Source: Nemophila menziesii (lineage: Eukaryota; Streptophyta; Magnoliopsida; Boraginales; Hydrophyllaceae). From it: DNA of 64,000 nt. The notes beneath the pieces were generated by a model. It was given only the letters and a program-made list of their open reading frames with translations. It did no database searches and was not told where the DNA came from. Position 1 is the first letter of the stretch. Each line of letters opens with the position of its first letter. Position numbers and translations under genes: made by a program. Location: contig JARWIR010000035.1 of the NCBI GenBank assembly GCA_029959085.1, positions 5,934,501 through 5,998,500 of the forward strand, written 5' to 3'. Shown here in pieces: positions 11,905-25,461 of this stretch.

Positions 11905-12628
11905 TATATTGGATGGAAGAATTTTCCATTTGATACTCATGTTACTATTTTTTTATCGATTGAAAATCACTGATCGAGACAATTTTAATGGTGTCTTTTT
12001 TCAACAAATCTGATGAAGTTCATTAAATGACATTAGTCTGACTTCGACACATGATAAGTCTTTAACTGTTTCCATAAAACATATTCAAAATTCATAATAT
12101 ATACTAGCTTTAACATAACAACAAGAAAAATTAAGAAAGAAAGAAAGACTCAGCTAATCTTATATATAATAAACAATTATCAACTCAGGTATAGCAAATG
12201 TCATTGAATTTCACCATTACAAGGAACCTTTAAATAAAAGATCAATACATATATAATCATTAAAAATATCTATTTAATTTTTATATAAATATTCGGAAAT
12301 GTAGAGTACTCTCTTTTTATATTTACTTATGTTTCACTTATTTTATTATATACTTAATCCATTTAATTAAAATACAATAAAGTAAGTAATAGAAATATAA
12401 AACCCATAAAAAATTATTATAAACAAATCTATTATGGATCAAAAACATAAACTACATAAACAATTTATATTTAAATCCACAAAATATCATTGCAAACGAT
12501 AATATTAACAATGAAAGAACATAATTTATTTTTATATTTTGAATAATTATAAATATAATAAGTAACTACCAAGTACAAATAAGAAACAATGAAATAAAAA
12601 GATATTAAGCTAAATTTGTTTACTATAC

Positions 12629-12919
12629 CTTATTTGAAATGACATGATCAACAATCCAAGATGCAAAGTATCTGAGAATATAGACCATATTTTACAAAGC
12701 ATTTAGAAAAAGAAAATATACACGAGATGCATAGATGTGAGTGAAAGAGAGGAGAGATAGATTCACAAAGATGGAGACAAATGTTGTAAGATTAAAGTGG
12801 TAATACAGCCTATGACAGAGTACCCAGGGTTTAAAAAAGAAATTAGAGTAAAAAGAAAGAGGATGATCAATTGTGAATTTTGTAAGTAAATTGGAGGAGA
12901 TATTTAAGGTTTAGGGTTT
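12629..12919 (-). promoter_or_regulatory. Promoter-like stretch and first exon of the unit gene (unit C)
   Basis: On the minus strand, a telo-box (aaaccctaaacc; 12,908-12,919), a cis element frequent in promoters of plant translation and growth genes, is followed by CT-rich leader-like DNA. After it come an ATG in gatcATG (12,643-12,645) and a short MSFQIR reading that ends at a splice donor (aataag/gtatag, exon end 12,629). The telo-box is intact in units B to H (for example 16,903, 20,907, 24,919, 28,922 and 32,934) and mutated in A and I. A related ATG-CATTTCAA first exon occurs in the dispersed repeats at 49,667 and 55,642. Whether it is transcribed cannot be told from sequence. Confidence 0.45.
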
Positions 12920-13449
12920 CAAATGTATTTTTAAGATCCATAACCCGACAAACTTTATTTAAATACGCTTGCAACACACCTTACGAGGCCTAGCCTATAA
13001 CATAGAAGCTCAAAAAAGTCTTATTAAACATATTACCACTGATATGTGTAAATGAATATTTACAACAAAACAATTAAACAGTTACAATTGCAAGACCAAA
13101 TTGCTCATGACAAATTATGGAACCCACAAAAATCACACGTCATCCTCTCTTATATACGATTATTCTCATCACTTCTCATACGGTTTTGTCTAAAAATAAT
13201 AAACAACACGATAATTCTGAAAAATTATAAAAAATGATAAGATTACGTTAATAATTAAACTAAACTTTTTGAGTTAAATGATAAAAATGAATTTTTTACC
13301 TTAATATGGGTTTTTCGCCAAGCAGGGTTGATGGTGGTGGAGAATGGTCCTGGCGGTAGTTTTCTTCTTTAGGAGAGCGGCTTGGTGGGAAGGTGAGTTT
13401 GAAGAATTCTTTTTTTCTTTGTTTCATTGAATGGGAGTGTGAAGAGACA

Positions 13450-16400
13450 GAGTTTTAGGTTTTATGTTCTATTGTTTTTTAAACATTGTTTTTTCCTTTC
13501 ATATTTTGTTAAAAATATTTTCAGTTTTTTCGGTTGTATATTTTGTTTTATTTTAAACTTTATTATTTTGTCATAAATGACAAAATCTAGTTACATCAAC
13601 GACGGCGCGGAAGGGTAACAATAAAGATCAGAGGCGGATGCTACACTTTGTGTTAGAGGGCCATAGGAGAACTTTATCCTAAAATAAGAGTGACATTTGG
13701 ATTGCAAAGAGGTCAGCACAACAAATGATAATGTGATTTATGTTGATTTTTAAAAAACTAACATAGTTTTTTAAAATAAATATTTGTGAAATAAATAATT
13801 ATTATTATTATACTTGATTTAAGTGGATAATAATATATATTTCCATTAAGTAACTTGTCGGTGCTATCTTTAATTTTATTCTATAAGATTGGATTTTTCT
13901 TTTATAATAAATAATGAATGTTAGAAAAAAATTTACTCGTGGATCGAGTGCAAGGTCAAAAAAAACTTGGCAAATGCACGTCGAAAAGAATGTTATTATT
14001 GGGGAATGTAATAATTTCATTTTTTAACTTTGTAAGATTTTTTTTTAAATAATGATTTCTTAAACTTTCAGATATAAGCATTACTTCATGATATCCAAAT
14101 TTGTTTTTTTTGAGATCTCAACTCTTCTTTATTTTTTTATTACCTAGTAGCTAAGAAAATACATGTTTTTTCAAACAAATACATGGTCAGAGAAAATAAT
14201 AGATTGGTCATAGAGTGTAGAACAACCGACTAAGAGAAATACACAAAAAACTGAAACTTCGATGCTTCTTGTGAACGATGCTCGAACTAGATCTAACTTC
14301 TTCCAAGCCTAGCAACCTGAAATCAAATGAAGGTCAGGAAAACAAGGATTTAGGACTGAGAAGAGTATATATGGACTGGGTCTAATTGTAATTTGAACAA
14401 TATAAGAACATAAGTGATGCATCATTAAGTGACTGTCATGGGTATTTATTGATAAGAAAAGATAATATACCTGGCTAGGCTTTTGTCTTATCCCAAAAAA
14501 GTGATGCTCCAGAGACTGGTTCCTCGATTGTCCTAAAAAATACTTGAGAATCACTGGGATATGTTTAACGAATCCTCTAGACTCGGCAATTAAGGAAAAA
14601 GTGGAACTGGTGTCCCCTCAGGCATAAGGTAATTTACGCACCCGAGAGAGTACCTCCCTGCAAGTTTATGAGTCACTCTGAGAAATAAAGGGTAAGTTTC
14701 CGTTCTCAACAAGGAATGTCTAGCAAATGGATTTTAAGTTTGTACTTTAGAGGTTTATCGAGCTATACAAATAATTAAATTATATAATTTTTGTGTCGAA
14801 GTTTAATTAAAATAGAAATACATGTTTAACAATTATCAATTTATTGTTTTAATACAATCATGAGTGAAATAAGATAAATAACAATATAATAATAGCGAGA
14901 AGTTAAGAAACTTGTAATATCCACTAGATAATACATATTAATTTTATTAACGTTCGACATAAGTTAACCTAGTATGTTTTATATATGTAGAAGAAATAGT
15001 TAATAATAAATCTCGAATTGTTTTTTAATTTCTATATTCGACAATTATCGTTGACCGAGGAACCAAGTTATTCCTTGATTGTTGTTTCCATTAAAAGCTT
15101 GTTCTAGTAGTATACTCGCAGATAGTCACTAACTTGAGTCTTACCCTTGTCTTCTCTAGTAAACCTTATAGCCCCACTATTAACCATAAGAACTTCTGCA
15201 TCATAAGAATCTACTTCTACCACCTAAGCACTACTATTATCAGATGATACACTGATAACTTCTACTTTAGCTTCAGCAGATACACACAGCTTGTAGTAGA
15301 TCCCAAAGTCTACATTCAGATCAAATACTAATCCAAATCTAAAATTGGCCCGGATCAAATTCGAATCATTCTTTACTTCAACAACAATTTTCCCGGGCTT
15401 AAATCCTTCCTCATCATTTTCATTTATTTTTCCTAAAGCCTCATCTAAGGAAGGAAGAAAGAACCGTGATCAATAAAGAAAATAATAAACATAAGAAAAT
15501 AACGAATATGCCCTCTTAAGTTACAAGATATTGAATTAATAAAGAATAAAATTAGAAATTTTGAGATTTTGTTTGTTTTATTTGGATAACTTAACTTAAG
15601 AATAAAGATTATTACAAGTTTTCTAATTAGTCCCCAAACAAGAGAAATATGCGTATCAGATAGGAAACATTACTATGTTCGTAAAAAGAACAATGTGTCA
15701 TAAATCAGGAACTCAATCTTAACTATTTGATATGGGTAAAACTTCCCTGCTATATTGGATGGTCCAATATTTTAATTACAATAATTAATTAAAATAACAA
15801 AAAACATGTCATTAGATAAAGTAGGAAGTTAGTATACTTAGTTTTTGTATTTTTAAAAAATGAGGTATATGTCATAATATTGTTGGTATTGGACCATCCT
15901 ATATTGGATGGAAGAATTTTCCATTTGATACTCATGTTACTATTTTTTTATCGATTGAAAATCACTGATCGAGACAATTTTAATGGTGTTTTTTTTCAAC
16001 AAATCTGATGAAGTTCATTAAATGACATTAGTCTGACTTCGACACATGATAAGTCTTTAACTGTTTCCATAAAACATATTCAAAATTCATAATATATACT
16101 AGCTTTAACATAACAACAAGAAAAATTAAGAAAGAAAGAAAGACTCAGCTAATCTTATATATAATAAACAATTATCAACTCAGGTATAGCAAATGTCATT
16201 GAATTTCACCATTACAAGGAACCTTTAAATAAAAGATCAATACATATATAATCATTAAATATATCTATTTAATTTTTATATAAATATTCGGAAATGTAGA
16301 GTACTCTCTTTTTATATTTACTTATGTTTCACTTATTTTATTATATACTTAATCCATTTAATTAAAATACAATAAAGTAAGTAATAGAAATATAAAACCC

Positions 16401-17444
16401 ATAAAAAATTATTATAAACAAATCTATTATGGATCAAAAACATAAACTACATAAACAATTTATATTTAAATCCACAAAATATCATTGCAAACGATAATAT
16501 TAACAATGAAAGAACATAATTTATTTTTATATTTTGAATAATTATAAATATAATAAGTAACTACCAAGTACAAATAAGAAACAATGAAATAAAAAGATAT
16601 TAAGCTAAATTTGTTTACTATACCTTATTTGAAATGACATGATCAACAATCCAAGATGCAAAGTATCTGAGAATATAGACCATATTTTACAAAGCATTTA
16701 GAAAAAGAAAATATACACGAGATGCATAGATGTGAGTGAAAGAGAGGAGAGATAGATTCACAAAGATGGAGACAAATGTTGTAAGATTAAAGTGGTAATA
16801 CAGCCTATGACAGAGTACCCAGGGTTTAAAAAAGAAATTAGAGTAAAAAGAAAGAGGATGATCAATTGTGAATTTTGTAAGTAAATTGGAGGAGATATTT
16901 AAGGTTTAGGGTTTCAAATGTATTTTTAAGATCCATAACCCGACAAACTTTATTTAAATACGCTTGCAACACACCTTACGAGGCCTAGCCTATAACATAG
17001 AAGCTCAAAAAAGTCTTATTAAACATATTACCACTGATATGTGTAAATGAATATTTACAACAAAACAATTAAACAGTTACAATTGCAAGACCAAATTGCT
17101 CATGACAAATTATGGAACCCACAAAAATCACACGTCATCCTCTCTTATATACGATTATTCTCATCACTTCTCATACGGTTTTGTCTAAAAATAATAAACA
17201 ACACGATAATTCTGAAAAATTATAAAAAATGATAAGATTACGTTAATAATTAAACTAAACTTTTTGAGTTAAATGATAAAAATGAATTTTTTACCTTAAT
17301 ATGGGTTTTTCGCCAAGCAGGGTTGATGGTGGTGGAGAATGGTCCTGGCTGTAGTTTTCTTCTTTAGGAGAGCGGCTTGGTGGGAAGGTGAGTTTGAAGA
17401 ATTCTTTTTTTCTTTGTTTCATTGAATGGGAGTGTGAAGAGACA
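13450..17444 (+). repeat. Array unit D (3,995 bp)
   Basis: Near-identical to unit C from about 14,085 onward at an offset of exactly 3,995 bp. Its first ~640 bp instead resembles the first part of unit E (shared ctacactttgtgttag). This places the ends of a very recent 3,995-bp duplication near 10,090, 14,085 and 18,080. Confidence 0.97.
15045..15444 (-). pseudogene. Dead last exon, unit D
   Basis: Copy of the unit C exon at an offset of 3,995 bp, with the same acceptor, the same in-frame TAG (15,224-15,226) and the same later frameshift. No repair of the frame. Confidence 0.65.
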
Positions 17445-20400
17445 GAGTTTTAGGTTTTATGTTCTATTGTTTTTTAAACATTGTTTTTTCCTTTCATATT
17501 TTGTTAAAAATATTTTCAGTTTTTTCGGTTGTATATTTTGTTTTATTTTAAACTTTATTATTTTGTCATAAATGACAAAATCTAGTTACATCAACGACGG
17601 CGCGGAAGGGTAACAATAAAGATCAGAGGCGGATGCTACACTTTGTGTTAGAGGGCCATAGGAGAACTTTACCCTAAAATAAGAGTGACATTTGGATTGC
17701 AAAGAGGTTAGCACAACAAATGATAATGTGATTTATGTTGATTTTTAAAAAACTAACATAGTTTTTTAAAATAAATATTTGTGAAATAAATAATTATTAT
17801 TATTATACTTGATTTAAGTGGATAATAATATATATTTCCATTAAGTAACTTGTCGGTGCTATCTTTAATTTTATTCTATAAGATTGGATTTTTCTTTTAT
17901 AATAAATAATGAATGTTAGAAAAAAATTTACTCGTGGATCGAGTGCAAGGTCAAAAAAAACTTGGCAAATGCACGTCGAAAAGAATGTTATTATTGGGGA
18001 ATGTAATAATTTCATTTTTTAACTTTGTAAGATTTTTTTTTAAATAATGATTTCTTAAACTTTCAGATATAAGCATTACTTCATGATATCCAAATTTGTT
18101 TTTATTGAGATCTCAACTCTTCTTTAATTTTTTATTACCTAGGTAGCTAAGAACATATATGTTTTTTCAAACAAATACATGGTCAGAGAAAATAATAGAT
18201 TGATCATAGAGTGTAGAACAACCGACTAATAGAAATACACAAAAAAAATGAAAGTTCAATGCTTCTTGTGAATGATGCTCGAACTAGATCTAACTTCTTC
18301 CAAGCCTAGCAACCTGGAATCAAATGAAGGTCAGGAAAACAAGGATTTAGGACTGAGAAGAGTATATATGGACTGGGCCTAATTGTTATTTGAACAATGT
18401 AAGAATATAAGTGATGCATCATTAAGTGACTGTCATGGGTATTTATTGATAAGAAAAGATAATATACCTGGCTAGGCTTTTGTCTTATCCCAAAAAGTGA
18501 TGCTCCGGAGACTGGTTCCTCGATTGTCCTAAAAAATACCTGAGAATCACTGGGATATGTTTAACGAATCCTCTAGACTCGGCAATTAAGGAAAAAGTGG
18601 AACTGGTGTCCCCTCAGGCATAAGGTAATTTACGCACCCGAGAGAGTACCTCCCCGCAAGTCTATGAGTCACTCTGAGAAATAAAGGGTAAGTTTCCGTT
18701 CTCAACAAGGAATGTCTAGCCAATGGATAGATTTAAGTTTGTACTTTAGAGGTTTATTGAGCTATACAAATAATTAAATTATATAATTTTTGTGTCAAAG
18801 TTTAATTAAAATAGAAATACATGTTTAACAATTATCAATTTATTGTTTTAATACAATCATGAGTGAAATAAGATAAATAACAATATAATAATAGCGAGAA
18901 GTTAGCCTAAGAAACTTGTAATATCCTCTAGATAATACATATTAATTTTATGAACGTTCGACATAAGTTAACCTATTATGTTTTATATATGTAGAACAAA
19001 TAGTTAATAATAAATCTCGAATTGTTTTTTAATTTCTATATTCGACAATTATCGTTGACCGATGAACCATGTTATTCCTTGATTGTTGTTTCCATTAAAA
19101 GCTTGTTCTAGTAGTATACTCGCAGCTAGTCACTAACTTGAGACTTACCCTTGTCTTCTCTAGTAAACCTTATAGCCCCACTATTAACCATAAGAACTTC
19201 TGCATCATAAGAATCTACTTCTACCACCTAAGCACTACTATTATCATATGATACACTGATAACTTCTACTTTAGCTTCAGCAGATACACACAGCTTGTAG
19301 TAGATCCCAAAGTCTACATTCAGATCAAATACTAATCCAAATCTAAAATTGGCCCTGATCGAATTCGGATCTTTCTTTACTTCAACAACAACTTTCCCGG
19401 GCTTAAATCCTTCCTCATCATTTTCATTTATTTTTCCTAAAGCCTCATCTAAGGAAGGAAGAAAGAACCGTGATCAATAAAGAAAATAATAAACATAAGA
19501 AAATAACGAATATGCCCTTTTAAGTTTCAAGATATTGAATTAATAAAGAATAAAATTAGAAATTTTGAGATTTTGTTTGTTTTATTTGGATAACTTAACT
19601 TAAGAATAAAGATTATTACATGTTTTCTAATTAGTCCCCAAACAAGAGAAATATGCGTATCAGATAGGAAACATTACTATGTTCGTAAAAAGAACAATGT
19701 GTCCTAAATCAGGAACTCAATCTTAACTATTTGATATGGGTAAAACTTCCCTGCTATATTGGATGGTCCAATATTTTAATTACAATAATTAATTAAAATA
19801 ACAAAAAACATGTCATTAGTTAAAGTAGGTAGTTAGTATACTTAGTTTTTGTATTTTTAAAAAATGAGGTATATGTCATAATATTGTTGGTATTGGACCA
19901 TCCTATATTGGATGGAAGAATTTTCCATTTGATACTCATGTTACTATTTTTTTATCGATTGAAAATCACTGATCGAGACAATTTTAAAGGTGTTTTTTTT
20001 CAACAAATCTGATGAAGTTCATTAAATGACATTAGTCTGACTTCGACACATGATAAGTCTTTAACTGTTTCCATAAAACATATTCAAAATTCATAATATA
20101 TACTAGCTTTAACATAACAACAAGAAAAATTAAGAAAGAAAGAAAGACTCCGCTAATCTTATATATAATAAACAATTATCAACTCAGGTATAGCAAATGT
20201 CATTGAATTTCACCATTACAAGGAACCTTTAAATAAAAGATCAATATATATATAATCATTAAATATATCTATTTAATTTTTATATAAATATTCGGAAATG
20301 TAGAGTACTCTCTTTTTATATTTACTTATGTTTCACTTATTTTATTATATACTTAATCCATTTAATTAAAATACAATAAAGTAAATAATAGAAATATAAA

Positions 20401-21450
20401 ACCCATAAAAAATTATTATAAACAAATCTATTATGGATCAAAAACATAAACTACGTAAACAATTTATATTTAAATCCACAAAATATCATTGCAAACGATA
20501 ATATTAACAATGAAAGAACATAATTTATTTTTATATTTTGAATAATTATAAATATAATAAGTAACTACCAAGTACAAATAAGAAACAATGAAATAAAAAG
20601 ATATTAAGCTAAATTTGTTTACTATACCTTATTCGAAATGACATGATCAATAATCCAAGATACAAAGTATCTGAGAATATAGATCATATTTTACAAAGCA
20701 TTTAGAAAAAGAAAATATACACGAGATGCATAGATGTGAGTGAAAGAGAGGAGATATAGATTCACAAAGATGGAGACAGATGCTGTAAGATTAAAGTGGT
20801 AATACAGCCTATGACAGAGTACCCAGGGTTTAAAAAAGAAATTAGAGTAAAAAGAAAGAGGATGATCAATTGTGAATTTTGTAAGTAAATTGGAGGAGAT
20901 ATTTAAGGTTTAGGGTTTCAAATGTATTTTTAAGACCCATAACCCGACAAACTTTATTTAAATACGCTTGCAACACACCTTACTAGGCCTAGCCTATAAC
21001 ATAGAAGCTCAAAAAAGTCTTATTAAACATATTACCACTGATATGTGTAAATGAATATTTACAACAAAACAATTAAACAGTTACAATTGCAAGACCAAAT
21101 TGCTCATGACAAATTATGGAACCCACAAAAATCACACGTCATCCTCTCTTATATACGATTATTCTCATCACTTCTCATACGGTTTTGTATAAAAAAATAA
21201 TAAACAACACGATAATTCTGAAAAATTATAAAAAATGATAAGATTACGTTAATAATTAAACTAAACTTTTTGAGTTAAATGATAAAAATGAATTTTTTTA
21301 CCTTAATATGGGTTTTTCGCCAACCAGGGTTGATGGTGGTGGAGAATGGTCCTGGCGGTAGTTTTCTTCTTTAGGAGAGCGGCTTGGTGGGAAGGTGAGT
21401 TTGAAGAATTCTTTTTTTCTTTGTTTCATTGAATGGGAGTGTGAAGAGAC
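17445..21450 (+). repeat. Array unit E (4,006 bp)
   Basis: Same layout as unit C. From about 18,090 it switches to the second unit type (gttagcctaagaaac, ccaatggatag, gaccgatgaacc), which it shares with units F and I. Confidence 0.97.
19049..19448 (-). pseudogene. Dead last exon, unit E
   Basis: As in unit C, with the shared TAG at 19,228-19,230. It differs by a Ser-to-Tyr change in the acidic stretch (tcatatgat) shared with F and I, and ends in a ...WFIGQR tail. Confidence 0.65.
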
Positions 21451-24400
21451 GAGTTTTAGGTTTTATGTTCTATTGTTTTTTAAACATTGTTTTTTCCTTT
21501 CATATTTTGTTAAAAATATTTTCAGTTTTTTCGGTTGTATATTTTGTTTTATTTTAAACTTTATTATTTTGTCATAAATGACAAAATCTAGTTACATCAA
21601 CGACGGCGCGGAAGGGTAAAAATAAAGATCAGACGGATGCTGCACTTTGTCCATAGTTAGAGGGCCATAGGAGAACTTTACCCTAAAATAAGAGTGACAT
21701 TTGGATTGCAAAGAGGTTAGCACAACAAATGATAATGTGATTTATGTTGATTTTTAAAAAACTAACATAGTTTTTTAAAATAAATATTTGTGAAATAAAT
21801 AATTATTATTATTATACTTGATTTGAGTGGATAATAATATATATTTCCATTAAGTAACTTGTCGGTGCTATCTTTAATTTTATTCTATAAGATTGGATTT
21901 TTCTTTTATAATAAATAATGAATGTTAGAAAAAAAATTTACTCGTGGATCGAGTGCAAGGTCAAAAAAAACTTGGCAAATGCACGTCGAAAAGAATGTTA
22001 TTATTGGGGAATGCAATAATTTCATTTTTTAACTTTGTAAGATTTTTTTTTAAATAATGATTTTTTAAACTTTCAGATATAAGCATTACTTCATGATATC
22101 CAAATTTGTTTTTATTGAGATCTCAACTCTTCTTTAATTTTTTATTACCTAGGTAGCTAAGAACATATATGTTTTTTCAAACAAATACATGGTCAGAGAA
22201 AATAATAGATTGATCATAGAGTGTAGAACAACCGACTAATAGAAATACACAAAAAAAAAATGAAAGTTCAATGCTTCTTGTGAATGATGCTCGAACTAGA
22301 TCTAACTTCTTCCAAGCCTAGCAACCTGGAATCAAATGAAGGTCAGGAAAACAAGGATTTAGGACTGAGAAGAGTATATATGGACTGGGCCTAATTGTTA
22401 TTTGAACAATGTAAGAATATAAGTGATGCATCATTAAGTGACTGTCATGGGTATTTATTGATAAGAAAAGATAATATACCTGGCTAGGCTTTTGTCTTAT
22501 CCCAAAAAGTGATGCTCCGGAGACTGGTTCCTCGATTGTCCTAAAAAATACCTGAGAATCACTGGGATATGTTTAACGAATCCTCTAGACTCGGCAATTA
22601 AGGAAAAAGTGGAACTGGTGTCCCCTCAGGCATAAGGTAATTTACGCACCCGAGAGAGTACCTCCCCGCAAGTCTATGAGTCACTCTGAGAAATAAAGGG
22701 TAAGTTTCCGTTCTCAACAAGGAATGTCTAGCCAATGGATAGATTTAAGTTTGTACTTTAGAGGTTTATTGAGCTATACAAATAATTAAATTATATAATT
22801 TTTGTGTCAAAGTTTAATTAAAATAGAAATACATGTTTAACAATTATCAATTTATTGTTTTAATACAATCATGAGTGAAATAAGATAAATAACAATATAA
22901 TAATAGCGAGAAGTTAGCCTAAGAAACTTGTAATATCCTCTAGATAATACATATTAATTTTATGAACGTTCGACATAAGTTAACCTATTATGTTTTATAT
23001 ATGTAGAACAAATAGTTAATAATAAATCTCGAATTGTTTTTTAATTTCTATATTCGACAATTATCGTTGACCGATGAACCATGTTATTCCTTGATTGTTG
23101 TTTCCATTAAAAGCTTGTTCTAGTAGTATACTCGCAGCTAGTCACTAACTTGAGACTTACCCTTGTCTTCTCTAGTAAACCTTATAGCCCCACTATTAAC
23201 CATAAGAACTTCTGCATCATAAGAATCTACTTCTACCACCTAAGCACTACTATTATCATATGATACACTGATAACTTCTACTTTAGCTTCAGCAGATACA
23301 CACAGCTTGTAGTAGATCCCAAAGTCTACATTCAGATCAAATACTAATCCAAATCTAAAATTGGCCCTGATCGAATTCGGATCTTTCTTTACTTCAACAA
23401 CAACTTTCCCGGGCTTAAATCCTTCCTCATCATTTTCATTTATTTTCCCTAAAGCCTCATCTAAGGAAGGAAGAAAGAACCGTGATCAATAAAGAAAATA
23501 ATAAACATAAGAAAATAACGAATATGCCCTTTTAAGTTTCAAGATATTGAATTAATAAAGAAAAAAATTAGAAATTTTGAGATTTTGTTTGCTTTATTTG
23601 GATAACTTAACTTAAGAATAAAGATTATTACATGTTTTCTAATTAGTCCCCAAACAAGAGAAATATGCGTATCAGATAGGAAACATTACTATGTTCGTAA
23701 AAAGAACAATGTGTCCTAAATCAGGAACTCAATCTTAACTATTTGATATGGGTAAAACTTCCCTGCTATATTGGATGGTCCAATATTTTAATTACAATAA
23801 TTAATTAAAATAACAAAAAACATGTCATTAGTTAAAGTAGGTAGTTAGTATACTTAGTTTTTGTATTTTTAAAAAATGAGGTATATGTCATAATATTGTT
23901 GGTATTGGACCATCCTATATTGGATGGAAGAATTTTCCATTTGATACTCATGTTACTATTTTTTTATCGATTGAAAATCACTGATCGAGACAATTTTAAA
24001 GGTGTTTTTTTTCAACAAATCTGATGAAGTTCATTAAATGACATTAGTCTGACTTCGACACATGATAAGTCTTTAACTGTTTCCATAAAACATATTCAAA
24101 ATTCATAATATATACTAGCTTTAACATAACAACAAGAAAAATTAAGAAAGAAAGAAAGACTCTAGCTAATCTTATATATAATAAACAATTATCAACTCAG
24201 GTATAGCAAATGTCATTGAATTTCACCATTACAAGGAACCTTTAAATAAAAGATCAATATATATATAATCATTAAATATATCTATTTAATTTTTATATAA
24301 ATATTCAGAAATGTAGAGTACTCTCTTTTTATATTTACTTATGTTTCACTTATTTTATTATATACTTAATCCATTTAATTAAAATACAATAATGTAAGTA

Positions 24401-25461
24401 ATAGAAATATAAAACCCATAAAAAATTATTATAAACAAATCTATTATGGATCAAAAACATAAACTACATAAACAATTTATATTCAAATCCACAAACTATC
24501 ATTGCAAACGATAATATTACAATGAAAGAACATAATTTATTTTTATATTTTTTATAACTATAAATATAATAAGTAACTACCAAGTACAAATAAGAAACAA
24601 TGAAATAAAAAGATATTAAGCTAAATTTGTTTACTATACCTTATTCGAAATGACATGATCAATAATCCAAGATGCAAAGTATCTGAGAATATAGATCATA
24701 TTTTACAAAGCATTTAGAAAAAGAAAATATACACGAGATGCATAGATGTGAGTGAAAGAGAGGAGAGATAGATTCACAAAGATGGAGACAAATGCTGTAA
24801 TATTAAAGTGGTAATACAGCCTATGACAGAGTACCCAGGGTTTAAAAAAGAAATTAGAGTAAAAAGAAAGAGGATGATCAATTGTGAATTTTGTAAGTAA
24901 ATTGGAGGAGATATTTAAGGTTTAGGGTTTCAAATGTATTTTTAAGACCCATAACCCGACAAACTTTATTTAAATACGCTTGCAACACACCTTACTAGGC
25001 CTAGCCTATAACATAGAAGCTCAAAAAAGTCTTATTAAACATATTACCACTGATATGTGTAAATGAATATTTACAACAAAACAATTAAACAGTTACAATT
25101 GCAAGACCAAATTGCTAATGACAAATTATGGAACCCACAAAAATCACACGTCATCCTCTCTTATATACGATTATTCTCATCACTTCTCATACGGTTTTGT
25201 ATAAAAAAATAATAAACAACACGATAATTCTGAAAATTTATAAAAAATGATAAGATTACGTTAATAATTAAACTAAACTTTTTGAGTTAAATGATAAAAA
25301 TGAATTTTTTACCTTAATATGGGTTTTTCGCTAAGCAGGGTTGATGGTGGTGGAGAATGGTCCTGGCGTTAGTTTTCTTCTTTAGGAGAGCGGCTTGGTG
25401 GGAAGGTGAGTTTGAAGAATTCTTTTTTTCTTTGTTTCATTGAATGGGAGTGTGAAGAGAC
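21451..25461 (+). repeat. Array unit F (4,011 bp)
   Basis: Closest to unit E. It carries the second-type markers plus the gctgcactttgtccatag variant in the first 250 bp, shared with units G, H and I. Confidence 0.97.
23061..23460 (-). pseudogene. Dead last exon, unit F
   Basis: Same form as unit E, including the Ser-to-Tyr change; shared TAG at 23,240-23,242. Confidence 0.65.

Larger units (their letters stand above)
9470..13449 (+). repeat. Array unit C (3,980 bp)
   Basis: First near-complete core unit. Landmarks in order: an acatcaacgacggcg block (about 9,614) absent from units A, B and J; the gcaaggtcaaa motif (about 9,955); the splice-border segment 10,470-10,730; the dead last exon (minus, 11,050-11,449); the 143-bp inverted-repeat element (11,762-11,904); the first exon (minus, donor next to 12,629); the telo-box (12,908-12,919); and the cagggttgatgg landmark (13,323). 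From about 10,090 on it is almost identical to unit D, with roughly five differences seen over 3.7 kb. Confidence 0.97.

Noticed and set aside
13052..17232. 61-codon plus-strand frames starting MNIYNKTIKQLQLQ in units C/D
   Set aside because: Present as a frame only in the most recent units; the DNA is part of the promoter-like region read on the wrong strand.
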